This document shows positions 43,645-51,525 of a stretch of 64,000 nt of DNA, in pieces. Numbering within the stretch: position 1 is the first letter of the stretch; every line of letters starts with the position of its first letter. The notes under the pieces were generated by a model that searched no databases, was not told the origin of the DNA, and worked only from the letters and a program-made list of their open reading frames with translations. Source of the DNA: Mangrovimonas sp. ST2L15 (GTDB taxonomy: Bacteria; Bacteroidota; Bacteroidia; Flavobacteriales; Flavobacteriaceae). The stretch spans positions 310,001 through 374,000 of the forward strand of contig NZ_LBIQ01000035.1 in NCBI RefSeq assembly GCF_001280515.1, read 5' to 3'. A program made the position numbers and the translations under genes.

Positions 43645-44602
43645 CGTTTCCAGTATCCATGTTTTAGGGGCTAGACTGGAAGCTTTTGGTTTTAAGTTGT
43701 GGTATACCTCTAGTATACGCCATAAATGGTTGCGTTTGCTTGATATGTGTTGGTGTGTTTTAGTGAAACGACGGTGGGCTGATGTGGTTTTGATCGATAC
43801 CTATAGCACTACTAATTTTTATTATGCTTTGGCAGTGAGTCAATTGTGTCGTTTGTTACACTTGCCTTATATTCCCATACTTCATGGCGGGAATTTGGAA
43901 AAGCGACTACAAAGAAATCCTAAATTATCGATCTGCGTGTTTGGGCATGCACATACTTTGGTGTCACCTTCGCTTTTTATGAAAGACACCTTTGAAACCT
44001 ATGGGTATCCATCAGTTTATATTCCCAATAGCATTCAAATTTCTAAATATCCTTTTGATCAACGCTCCTTTGAATCCATTCGCTTGTTGTGGGTACGTTC
44101 CTTTTCTGAAATTTACCATCCAAGTTTAGCGGTTCAAATTTTAAAACGCTTGCAAGACTTGGGCTATGACGCTTCTTTGACGATGGTAGGTCCCGATAGT
44201 GATGGGAGTTTGAAGAAGGTGCAGGATTTGGCAAACCAATTGGAGGTGACCGTAACATTTACAGGAAAATTGTCCAAGACAAACTGGCATGAACTTTCCA
44301 AATCCCACAACTTTTTTATCAATACCACCAATTTTGATAACATGCCCTTAAGTGTTATTGAAGCCATGGCCTTAGGATTACCCGTGGTGTCTACCCATGT
44401 AGGAGGGATGCCTTATTTAGTTTCACATGAGAAAGATGGGTGGTTGGTGCCACCTAATGACACCAAGGCTTTTGTAGAGACTTTAATCTATTTATTTGAG
44501 CATCCAGAGGTGGCTAGCTCCATTGCTTTGGAGGCTAGGAAGAAGGTGGAGGGGTTTGATTGGGAAGTGGTGAAGAAACAGTGGGTTGGTTTGTTGAAAT
44601 GA
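43595..44602 (+). CDS. family 4 glycosyltransferase
   Basis: The 335-residue GT-B protein starts at ATG 43595 (MKNVLYVGNNLQ) inside the end of wzy; an ATG three codons earlier is also possible. VSSIHVLGARLEAFGF is in the acceptor half, YIPILHGGNLEKRL follows, IRLLWVRSFSEIYHPSLAV begins the donor half and FDNMPLSVIEAMALGLPVV holds EX7E. The 50-base overlap with wzy implies coupled expression. It is the last glycosyltransferase before the long spacer. Confidence 0.87.
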   Translation: MKNVLYVGNNLQQSKSNVSSIHVLGARLEAFGFKLWYTSSIRHKWLRLLDMCWCVLVKRRWADVVLIDTYSTTNFYYALAVSQLCRLLHLPYIPILHGGNLEKRLQRNPKLSICVFGHAHTLVSPSLFMKDTFETYGYPSVYIPNSIQISKYPFDQRSFESIRLLWVRSFSEIYHPSLAVQILKRLQDLGYDASLTMVGPDSDGSLKKVQDLANQLEVTVTFTGKLSKTNWHELSKSHNFFINTTNFDNMPLSVIEAMALGLPVVSTHVGGMPYLVSHEKDGWLVPPNDTKAFVETLIYLFEHPEVASSIALEARKKVEGFDWEVVKKQWVGLLK

Positions 44603-44658
44603 TAAGTTAATTTAGTTTTCATGTTCATTTTACCTTGATGTAAAACGAACCAAAACAT

Positions 44659-44795
44659 CAAGACTTACTTTTTAAGTCTTGAAAATCTGGCAAACTTCCT
44701 TTATCATGTGCGCCACAACCGCTGCGCTCGTCCGGCGCTCCTCTGCCCGAGCAAGGAAGGTTTTTGATTTTCTACGTCTTAAAAAATAGGTCCAT
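44659..44795. repeat. dispersed repeat, copy 1 (GCGCCACAACCGC family)
   Basis: It begins with the hairpin CAAGACTTA-CTTTT-TAAGTCTTG and continues GAAAATCTGGCAAAC, CGCCACAACCGCTGCGCTCG, TCCGGCGCTC and GGTTTTTGATTTTCTACG. Copy 2 at 45410-45545 matches along the whole length with scattered differences, in the same orientation. Confidence 0.75.
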
Positions 44796-44921
44796 TTAAA
44801 GGGATAGTAGATTTAAGATGAGTCCTTTACTTAATTAGTATTCAGAAGTATAGAGTGGTTAGTTTTTAGAAGGTTAGATCTAATGAATGAATAGATGGTT
44901 GTTCGTTGCTGGTTGTTGAAG

Positions 44922-45050
44922 ACTTTTCGATGCGATTTTTTTCCTAAGCTTTATAATATCTCCAGACGCTACGGTCTGTACAAGCTCGAAGTGACAAAGA
45001 AAAGTTGATGTCAGTTCGATTGCCGACCGTAGGGCGGTGTATCGAGAACT
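44922..45050. repeat. copy of the TCTCGATAC...GAAGTGACA repeat with GTATCGAGAAC end-piece
   Basis: Starts GACTTTTCGATGCGATTTTT, has CCAGACGCTACGGTCTG, then CAAGCTCGAAGTGACA, and ends GGCGGTGTATCGAGAAC. The end-piece (45009-45050) pairs in sequence with 10907-10946. The TCGATxC start and GTATCGAGA end are inverted copies of each other, so the long form is palindromic at its tips. Confidence 0.7.
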
Positions 45051-45175
45051 TTTTAGGTCTGGTCGGAGGGTTTGTTTATTGGACATGGTAAAGAATCTAC
45101 AAAAATGGATCAAACACCCCGTTCAGCCCCAAGTGTATTTTGTAATGTTCACCCCTCTTTGTCTAAAGAGGGGAG
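45051..45175 (-). mobile_element. gene-less copy of the DUF559 hairpin element
   Basis: The left part GGTCTGGTCGGAGGGTTTG and the right part from CAAACACCCCGTTCAGC through hairpin CCCCTCTTT-GTCT-AAAGAGGGG (45152-45173) match the ends of the element at 9005-9525. Instead of the nuclease gene there are only about 36 unrelated bases between the arms. The first left hairpin is missing and replaced by the preceding repeat. The orientation equals that of the full copy. It is either a deletion remnant or a non-autonomous form. Confidence 0.55.
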
Positions 45176-45409
45176 TCTTTAGAGTGTTGGTTTGTTAGAA
45201 GATTAGAGATTTTTTTCTTTTTTATTGTTTCAATTATTTGTTCATTTTTGAAGGACCAAAAACGAACCAAAAAGTCCTTGATGTTCTGATGCCATTAGCT
45301 ATCTTTCGATAGCTACCATAGGTTTTGATTTGAATTTTTTGTAGATGAGTTATGAAAAAGCTTGGATTAATTTACTTTTTTGCATTGCCCAAAAAAGTAA
45401 CAAAAAATT

Positions 45410-45597
45410 CTAGACTTACTTTCTATACCTTGAAAATCTAGCAAACCAGCTTTATCGTGCGCGCCACAATCGCTTCGCTAGTCCGGCGCTTCGCTGTCCA
45501 AGCAAAGCAGGTTTTTGATTTTACTACGGCCTAAAAATTAGGTCGATTGTTTTCGGCTTTACCGAAATTTGGTTTGACTTTGGTTATGAGTAAAAAG
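45410..45597. repeat. dispersed repeat, copy 2 (GCGCCACAACCGC family) plus CCGAAATTTGG segment
   Basis: It matches copy 1 at 44659-44795: CTAGACTTACTTTCTATACC, GCGCGCCACAATCGCTTCGC, TCCGGCGCTTCGCTG and GGTTTTTGATTTTACTACGG. The opening hairpin is decayed in this copy. The last part with GGCTTTACCGAAATTTGG resembles the spacer at 8.91-8.96 kb. Confidence 0.7.
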
Positions 45598-45728
45598 TTA
45601 GGTCGATTTAATTGAATTCGTTTTATGGGATTTGGAAGTCTACAAGGATTGAGGTCCTCTTTTTTAAGGGTTGACTTTATAAAAACACGTTCTATTAAAC
45701 AAATTTCATACGATTTTATCGATTTGGC

Positions 45729-45758
45729 TTGGAGTGGTTTGCATTCTTTATATCTTTA
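45729..45758 (+). promoter_or_regulatory. candidate promoter of the initiating phosphotransferase gene
   Basis: TTGG (45729-45732), 18 bases, then TATCTTTA (45751-45758), one mismatch to TAnnTTTG. The GTG start at 45780 is 21 bases further. Since a 1.18-kb spacer precedes the gene, it probably needs its own promoter. Confidence 0.4.
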
Positions 45759-45779
45759 GGGTGCTATTAACCAACATTT

Positions 45780-47171
45780 GTGTCAGCCTTAGATATTCAT
45801 TTTAATATTTCGGAGCGTAAAATCCTTTTGCGAGTTATCGATTTGGGGGTGGTTTTCTTTACGCTTATGTTGGTGTCTTCGTATTTTGATTTTGACTATT
45901 TTACCATTTCTTCCAAGAATTGGATGTGGGTTGGGGTCCTGGGCTTGTATCTTATGGTTTTTGGGACCATTTTTGAAATTTATGATATACAGGGCTCTGC
46001 CATGTTGCACCGAGTGATCCCCAATGTGGGCATTACGGTTTCGGTAACGGTATTATTCTATTTGTTAACACCCTTTTTAACCCCCCTGCTGCCATCCAAC
46101 CGGATGCAGATTCTTTATTTTTTCTTTTCTATCCTGTTGCCAATCCTTTTATGGCGGGTCTTTTATTTGATGGTCGTTACTAGGCCTCGGTTTTACAGAC
46201 GTGTCCTTTTAGTAGGGGAAGTCGATCAAATGGAGCAGATTGTCACGGCTTTTAGAAAGGCCGATCCTAATTTCTATATTGTTGGAATTATTAACAGTGC
46301 GGGAAACCACAAAGAAGCTTCTCGTTATGGTGGGGTGTCTGAATTTGGCGTGTCTGATTTAACGCGCTTAGTAAATGAAAAAAAGGTGACTGAAATTGTG
46401 GTATCCGCTTATAATGCCGATCATATTACCCCAGAACTATACCAAGGTTTGATCGGTCTTTTGGAAAAAGGGGTGTCTATTAGGGAATATAGTCAAGTAT
46501 TTGAGGAGATGGTTCACCGTATTCCCGTGCACTATGTGGGGAAAGATTTTTACCGTTATTTTCCTTTTAGTCGTAGCAATAGAAATAAGTTTTATCTGTT
46601 TTTTCATAGTCTGTTTGATTGGTTCATTTCTGTGATAGGTTTATTCGTGGGATTTTGTTTACTACCCCTTATTCTTATAGGAAATGTATTTGGTAATCGA
46701 GGCTCTCTGTTTTACCGACAGGAACGGGTTGGACAGAATGGCAAGACGTTTCAAATTCTTAAATTTCGAACCATGGTTAAGGATGCTGAGGCCTCAGGAG
46801 CTCAAATGGCCAGTAAAGATGATGTTCGCATCACATACTTTGGAAAGTTTTTAAGACGTTCCCGTTTGGATGAGTTTCCTCAATTTTGGAATGTTCTAAA
46901 AGGAGATATGAGTTTGATAGGACCCAGACCCGAACGTCCTATTTTTGTTCAAGATCTCTCTCAAGTCATTCCGTTTTATGAAACGCGTCATGTAATTAAA
47001 CCTGGGCTTACCGGTTGGGCTCAAGTAAAGGTTCGTTATGGAGAAACCGTGGAGGATAGCCTTCTTAAACTTCAGTATGATTTATATTATATCAAACACC
47101 GTAGTTTCTTTTTGGATGCCAATATACTTGTGAAAACTTTAAGTACCATTATTTTTTACAGGGGGCAGTGA
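45780..47171 (+). CDS. wcaJ: undecaprenyl-phosphate sugar phosphotransferase (WcaJ/PglC-like)
   Basis: The enzyme starts repeat-unit assembly by moving a sugar-1-phosphate to undecaprenyl phosphate. The 463-residue protein has four N-terminal membrane helices (to about 130), a CoA-binding-like cytoplasmic domain (RRVLLVGEVDQMEQI), a further helix (about 275-300) and the C-terminal bacterial sugar transferase domain with YRQERVGQNGKTFQILKFRT, RRSRLDEFPQFWNVLKGDM and SLIGPRPERP. This is the full-length WcaJ/WbaP layout. The start is GTG at 45780. The sugar (glucose, galactose or another) cannot be told; the symbol marks the family, not proven specificity. Confidence 0.9.
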   Translation: MSALDIHFNISERKILLRVIDLGVVFFTLMLVSSYFDFDYFTISSKNWMWVGVLGLYLMVFGTIFEIYDIQGSAMLHRVIPNVGITVSVTVLFYLLTPFLTPLLPSNRMQILYFFFSILLPILLWRVFYLMVVTRPRFYRRVLLVGEVDQMEQIVTAFRKADPNFYIVGIINSAGNHKEASRYGGVSEFGVSDLTRLVNEKKVTEIVVSAYNADHITPELYQGLIGLLEKGVSIREYSQVFEEMVHRIPVHYVGKDFYRYFPFSRSNRNKFYLFFHSLFDWFISVIGLFVGFCLLPLILIGNVFGNRGSLFYRQERVGQNGKTFQILKFRTMVKDAEASGAQMASKDDVRITYFGKFLRRSRLDEFPQFWNVLKGDMSLIGPRPERPIFVQDLSQVIPFYETRHVIKPGLTGWAQVKVRYGETVEDSLLKLQYDLYYIKHRSFFLDANILVKTLSTIIFYRGQ

Positions 47172-47344
47172 AAAGAGAAAAATTAAAAGAGAATAGAGAA
47201 TAGAACAAAGAATATAGACTAATTCTCGATACGCTTTTCTAGCTGGAATTATCCCGTCGATTAATGTTCAGATGCAAAAGATCTGTATTTTCAATAGTGA
47301 CAAAGGTCCAAGTGACTATTATTTTTTCTCCTAACTCCTAATCC
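47172..47344. repeat. short spacer with degenerate repeats between convergent genes
   Basis: AGAGAATAGAGAATAGAA units are followed by a decayed TTCTCGATACGC piece (47222-47265). The genes on both sides converge here. No clear terminator is seen. Confidence 0.5.
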
Positions 47345-48499
47345 CTATTTCATCTTTTTTATCAAATACATATATCTGATGCCTAAGGCGAAAACTAATG
47401 GTATCAGGCTAGGAGCAAAGCGTTGCACCCCAATAATCCAATGAAGCCCCATAAGGCAAAGCATAATAACCAAAAATTTAAGATAGCGGTTCAACCATGG
47501 TTTGGGTTGTTTTGAAAATAGCTGCGGCCATATCAGAAGGTTCAAGGGGAATGCCCATAGGAGGTTGTAATTAGCCGCTGTAGCTGAATGATCTGTAGCT
47601 AACCAAAGTAACAGTAGTACCAAGCCAATAAATCCTGTAAGAACAAAAATAATGGAGTCTAAATAGCGGCTTCGGGATTGGTTCGTATAGTTCTTATATG
47701 TTTGGAATAAAATGAAAAGTGCTATGATGGAAAAAATAAACATGGGACTCATCCAGAAGGACGTGCTTAATACTTTGTCTGGAGCTTGATAAACTGTTTT
47801 TTCCTCTTTTACCAGGGGTTGGCTTCCTATTTGAGCCTTTTCAAAATAGGCATGAATGTATTTTGGTAAAAACATCTGTTCTTCTGTTGTAGCCATTTGG
47901 TCAATGACCGAACCTAAAGCGATATCTATGCCCAAACTACCCCAGGTGTTCCAATGCAATTCTCTTTGAATAAGGGTTCTGAAAGTTTGAGGTTCGTAGT
48001 TGGTTGGTTTTTCAAATTTGATTTTTTCTGGTTGCGCCTTTACTAAAACATCTTTGATTTTGGTGGCGCAGTTGTCGTAAAAGAAATCGTATTTGTAATT
48101 GCGGTTTTCTGGTTGGTAATTGTGTTCCAGAAACTTATAAAGTGCTTCTTTTTGAAAGGGTTTTAGGTTTAAAACTTGTTCTCTAACCGTTCTTTTTTGC
48201 CAAATGTAAAAGCCTAAAAAGTCTGAGTAATTGGTCTTGCCAATGGCATAGTCCAGTTTTCCTTGTGCGAACTTAAGATAAAAATTAGGTGCATTAAAAT
48301 CATAACGGCCATAGTCAAAGGTGACATCCAAGCCTTGGCTGGGGTCTTTGACTCGGAAGGCATTGTGGCCAAAGGCATCGTTGAGGTTGTTTCCAGGGCC
48401 GACAGTAAGCACACTTATTTCAGCTTCTGGAGATAAAATTTCTTGAGAAAATGCTAATAGCGGTACAAAGAAAATGGAAACTAAAAGCTTTTTAAGCAT
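47345..48499 (-). CDS. DUF4105 family membrane protein
   Basis: The 384-residue protein has a signal peptide (about 1-18, cleaved after AFSQ). DUF4105 hallmarks are VGPGNNLNDAFGHNAFRV (about 33-50), FDYGRYDF and YDFFYDNCATKIKDVL. The second half carries four hydrophobic helices (about 250-380). The Cys-His-type layout of this domain recalls NlpC/P60-like or lipocalin-like enzymes, but its function is not established. It lies 12 bases after the PorV/PorQ-like gene in the same direction, so both form an envelope-related pair. Confidence 0.85.
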   Translation of the reverse strand: MLKKLLVSIFFVPLLAFSQEILSPEAEISVLTVGPGNNLNDAFGHNAFRVKDPSQGLDVTFDYGRYDFNAPNFYLKFAQGKLDYAIGKTNYSDFLGFYIWQKRTVREQVLNLKPFQKEALYKFLEHNYQPENRNYKYDFFYDNCATKIKDVLVKAQPEKIKFEKPTNYEPQTFRTLIQRELHWNTWGSLGIDIALGSVIDQMATTEEQMFLPKYIHAYFEKAQIGSQPLVKEEKTVYQAPDKVLSTSFWMSPMFIFSIIALFILFQTYKNYTNQSRSRYLDSIIFVLTGFIGLVLLLLWLATDHSATAANYNLLWAFPLNLLIWPQLFSKQPKPWLNRYLKFLVIMLCLMGLHWIIGVQRFAPSLIPLVFALGIRYMYLIKKMK

Positions 48500-48511
48500 G
48501 GGTTGGGAATT

Positions 48512-49591
48512 TTATCTAAAGATACTAAAATCGAGTTTTAGGGAAAAGACATTGGAATAAAGCGCGACACTTTGATCCCCAATATCGGTAAAGGCATAAT
48601 CTACCTGAATGCCTTTGTATTTAAAGCCCACTCCCATACTGGGTTGGAAACCTACTCTTTTGGAGTTATCTAATTGCAACTCGTTTTGAAAATTGCCCAA
48701 TCCGCCTCTTAAATAAATCATGTCTATGTATCCAAACTCCAATCCCAAAGCCGGATTGATGCTGGCAAAAGAGGTAGAGATCACATCATTGGTTTCAGCA
48801 AAACGAACATTTAGATCTATTTCAGCCAAAAGGGAGTAATCGTGACGGATGACAAACTTTTTAGCGGCTCCAATTTGTAATTTCGGAATGGTAATTTCTG
48901 TGGATTCTGGCAGTTCTTGGTTTTGTCCTTCAACAGCATTTTGAATTTTTGCGAACTCCTCTTCGTTGATGCTCCACGCATTGTAGGTGGTAGTGATATC
49001 TCTTGCCATGATTCCGAACTTCCAGTCGTTCTTGGTTTGAAACTGAATGGCAGCATCCAATCCAAACCCCCATGCAGATGCAAAATCACCAATAATTCGT
49101 CTGATGACCTTGGCATTGATACCGTAGTTTAAACCTTCAAATAGGAGGTGTCTTGAATAGGAAAAGGTAACTCCATAATCTGCCGTAGAAAATTGGCTGA
49201 TGCGATCATAATTGATGTTTCCTTCATCATCAATTAATTGGGTGGTATCCAAAATGTCATCAACAGCAAAACGAATAATAGAAATTCCCATGGCACTTCG
49301 GTCGTCTAAAGGCATCGCAAATCCAATATAATCGTAATTGGCAATGTTAGCAAAATAGCTGGAGTGCATCAGGGCCAATTGGTTATCTTCCAAATGGACT
49401 AAACCGGCAGGATTCCAATACCCCGAATTGACATCGGCCGAATAAGCAGTCACTGCATTGGCCATTCCCATAGCGGCTGCATCGACTCCTATATTCATAA
49501 ATTCATTGGAGTACTTGCGCGCCGTTTGCGCAACGGCACCGTAAGAAATAACTAAGCAAATAGCGGTTAAAATCTTTTTCAAATAGCTCAT
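48512..49591 (-). CDS. PorV/PorQ family outer-membrane beta-barrel protein
   Basis: The 359-residue protein has a signal peptide ending AVAQ (about 22) and the PorV/PorQ (UPF0164, FadL-like) opening NEFMNIGVDAAAMGMANAV and NSGYWNPAGLVHL. The rest is alternating beta-barrel pattern ending FSLKLDFSIFR with a terminal aromatic strand. PorV carries cargo in type IX secretion; whether this paralogue works there is not shown. The reading frame extends ten residues upstream, but ATG 49591 gives a normal signal peptide and leaves a CATCTTTG box (49607-49600) upstream. Followed by the DUF4105 gene. Confidence 0.85.
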   Translation of the reverse strand: MSYLKKILTAICLVISYGAVAQTARKYSNEFMNIGVDAAAMGMANAVTAYSADVNSGYWNPAGLVHLEDNQLALMHSSYFANIANYDYIGFAMPLDDRSAMGISIIRFAVDDILDTTQLIDDEGNINYDRISQFSTADYGVTFSYSRHLLFEGLNYGINAKVIRRIIGDFASAWGFGLDAAIQFQTKNDWKFGIMARDITTTYNAWSINEEEFAKIQNAVEGQNQELPESTEITIPKLQIGAAKKFVIRHDYSLLAEIDLNVRFAETNDVISTSFASINPALGLEFGYIDMIYLRGGLGNFQNELQLDNSKRVGFQPSMGVGFKYKGIQVDYAFTDIGDQSVALYSNVFSLKLDFSIFR

Positions 49592-49659
49592 TCTTTGTGC
49601 AAAGATGCACTTATTTTTCAATATAATAAACTTGATTTATTTTAAGATATTGTGCCTGG

Positions 49660-49692
49660 TTTGGATTAGACGGAAATAGTTTGCTATTTTTA
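49660..49692 (+). promoter_or_regulatory. candidate promoter of pssA
   Basis: TTTG (49660-49663), 21 bases, then TATTTTTA (49685-49692), one mismatch to TAnnTTTG. The ATG is 20 bases further. Pattern only. Confidence 0.35.
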
Positions 49693-49711
49693 CGTTGTAA
49701 ATCTTTTTTTA

Positions 49712-50464
49712 ATGATTAGACACATACCTAATCTGGTTACCCTTCTAAATTTATTTTGTGGTTGTTTGGCTGTCACTTTGGCTTCCCAAAACAATTTTAC
49801 AATGGCTGCCTTGTTTTTGGCTTTAGGAATTTTATTTGATTTTTTTGATGGTTTTCTGGCTCGGATATTGGGCGTTCAGAGTCCGTTGGGGATTCAATTG
49901 GATTCTTTGGCCGATTTGGTAACTAGTGGCTTGGTTCCCGGGATGGTCATGTTTAGGTTATTAACCGCCGTCGCGGAACCAGAAAACGGACTTGAGAACT
50001 GGCAATATGCCTTGTCTTGGTTTGATGTTTCCTTTGTGCCCTATGCTTTGCTTGGGTTTGTGATTACGTTGGCTTCCTGTTATCGGTTGGCCAAGTTTAA
50101 TTTGGATGAGGATCAGCAGACTTATTTTAAAGGATTGCCTACCCCAGCCAATGCCTTATTAATCGTTTCTTTGCCATTGGCAGCGGAATTTCAACAACAA
50201 ATATGGCTAACCAATTTGATACTGAATCCCTGGTTTTTGATTGGATTAACCTTTTTAAGTTCCTATTTATTGGTGTCGCCTATCAAGCTGTTCTCGTTGA
50301 AAGTAAAAACATATGCCTTAAAGGATAATTTAGTGCGCTATGGGTTTTTGCTGTTCTGTATTTTGGCTATTGTATTTTTTCAATTTGCTGCTATTCCCAT
50401 GATCATTATAGGATATGTCTTAGTCTCTGTGGTATTTAAGCGCTATTGGTTTGTGAAGTCGTAG
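49712..50464 (+). CDS. pssA: CDP-diacylglycerol-serine O-phosphatidyltransferase
   Basis: The enzyme makes phosphatidylserine, precursor of phosphatidylethanolamine, at the inner membrane. The 250-residue protein has about seven hydrophobic helices and the CDP-alcohol phosphotransferase motif: FDFFDGFLARILG followed by GIQLDSLADLVTSG (about 48-77). NLVTLLNLFCGCLAV at the N-terminus and GLPTPANALLI are typical of the PssA subgroup. Length is normal. It is followed by a repeat spacer. Confidence 0.92.
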   Translation: MIRHIPNLVTLLNLFCGCLAVTLASQNNFTMAALFLALGILFDFFDGFLARILGVQSPLGIQLDSLADLVTSGLVPGMVMFRLLTAVAEPENGLENWQYALSWFDVSFVPYALLGFVITLASCYRLAKFNLDEDQQTYFKGLPTPANALLIVSLPLAAEFQQQIWLTNLILNPWFLIGLTFLSSYLLVSPIKLFSLKVKTYALKDNLVRYGFLLFCILAIVFFQFAAIPMIIIGYVLVSVVFKRYWFVKS

Positions 50465-50652
50465 ACAGTAGTCAGTAAACAGTAACCAGTAGTCAGTAAA
50501 CAGTAATTAGTAATCAGTAAACAGTAGATAATAATTAGAGGTATGATTAAGAGATGTCTGGACAGCGCTTGACATGAGACCAAAATGCTCAATCTTGCAA
50601 CCAACAACCAAGTACCAACAACCAAACACTAAAAACCAAACATTAAAACAAT
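50465..50652. repeat. short tandem repeats (AGTCAGTAAACAGTA and ACCAACAACCAA)
   Basis: From 50465 to 50535 a 14-15 base unit close to AGTCAGTAAACAGTA recurs about four times. From 50599 to 50645 ACCAACAACCAA-type units recur. A short minus-strand frame here encodes only repeated Cys-Leu-Leu-Thr residues and is not a gene. Confidence 0.7.
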
Positions 50653-51525
50653 ATGGCATCCGGATTTTTTGCACTTTTAGATGATATCGCTTCCCTAATG
50701 GATGATGTGGCTGTGATGGCCAAAGTAAGTACCAAAAAAACAGCAGGTATTCTGGGAGATGATTTAGCTGTGAATGCTGAAAAGGCCTCGGGATTTGTAT
50801 CTTCTAGGGAACTCCCTGTATTATGGGCCATCACTAAAGGTTCGTTCCTGAATAAACTTATTATTTTACCTATCGCCTTTTTGTTAAGTGCTTTTGTGCC
50901 TATTGCCGTAACCATCATTTTGGTTATTGGGGGGCTTTATTTGTCTTATGAAGGTGCCGAAAAAATCTTTCACTATTTTTCCAAACATAAGGAAAATCAT
51001 GCGGCCGTAGACTTGTCTGAAACTGTTGATAAGGAAGCGGTTTTGGCATTGGAAAAGCAAAAAATAAAATCGGCCATTGTCACTGATTTTATTCTTTCGG
51101 TTGAGATTGTCATCATTGCCTTAGGAACGGTTATGGACCAACCCATATCTGTGCAAATCATGGTTGTTTCTATTGTCGCGATACTTGCAACTGTTGGGGT
51201 TTATGGTATTGTTGCCATGATTGTAAGACTGGATGACTTGGGCTTGCGATTGATTAATTTTAACGATCGCGATGAAAGTTTTACCGATACCATTGGAAAT
51301 TTCTTGGTATGGGTGCTTCCTAAAATCGTCAAAGGTTTATCCTTTGTAGGAACCATAGCCCTAGTTTTGGTTGCTGGAGGTATTTTTACCCATAACGTTC
51401 CTTTCTTTCATCATTTATTGGACACTTGGCCATCCTTTATCCGTGATTTTTTGATGGGATTGGTGATTGGATTTGTCGTTCTAGGTGTCGTGATGCTTAT
51501 TAAAAAGTTATTTAAGAAGGAATAG
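50653..51525 (+). CDS. DUF808 family membrane protein (YedI-like)
   Basis: The 290-residue protein begins MASGFFALLDDIASLMDDVA and continues KKTAGILGDDLAVNAEKASG and VLWAITKGSFLNKLI, the fixed N-terminal pattern of DUF808/YedI proteins. About six hydrophobic helices follow, among them LPIAFLLSAFVPIAVTIIL and FLMGLVIGFVVLGVVMLI. It is predicted to be an inner-membrane protein. Function is unknown in all members I recall. It stands between two repeat spacers. Confidence 0.88.
   Translation: MASGFFALLDDIASLMDDVAVMAKVSTKKTAGILGDDLAVNAEKASGFVSSRELPVLWAITKGSFLNKLIILPIAFLLSAFVPIAVTIILVIGGLYLSYEGAEKIFHYFSKHKENHAAVDLSETVDKEAVLALEKQKIKSAIVTDFILSVEIVIIALGTVMDQPISVQIMVVSIVAILATVGVYGIVAMIVRLDDLGLRLINFNDRDESFTDTIGNFLVWVLPKIVKGLSFVGTIALVLVAGGIFTHNVPFFHHLLDTWPSFIRDFLMGLVIGFVVLGVVMLIKKLFKKE

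Larger units (their letters stand above)
44603..45779. repeat. 1.18-kb gene-free spacer built from several repeat families
   Basis: No credible gene is present; short frames are repeat translations. In order it holds: a copy of the GCGCCACAACCGCTGCGCTC family (44659-44795) starting with a perfect 9-pair hairpin CAAGACTTA/TAAGTCTTG; GTTCGTTGCTGGTTG units; a TCTCGATAC-type repeat (44922-45050); a gene-less copy of the DUF559 element (45051-45175); a hairpin TAGCTATC-TTTC-GATAGCTA (45296-45315); a second GCGCCACAA-family copy (45410-45545); and a GCTTTACCGAAATTTGG segment (to 45597) that resembles 8.91-8.96 kb. The last 170 bases lead to the phosphotransferase gene and include a candidate promoter. 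Confidence 0.65.

Noticed and set aside
44880-45113. A 77-codon minus-strand frame in the 44.6-45.8 kb spacer
   Set aside because: It runs across two different repeat families and ends in repeat-derived residues; no start context or homologous motif.
45296-45315. Hairpin TAGCTATC-TTTC-GATAGCTA as a terminator
   Set aside because: No T-run follows, it lies about 700 bases past the last gene, and it is AT-rich and part of a repeat spacer.
50443-50625. A 60-codon minus-strand frame rich in Cys-Leu-Leu-Thr
   Set aside because: It is the translation of the AGTCAGTAAACAGTA and ACCAACAACC arrays.
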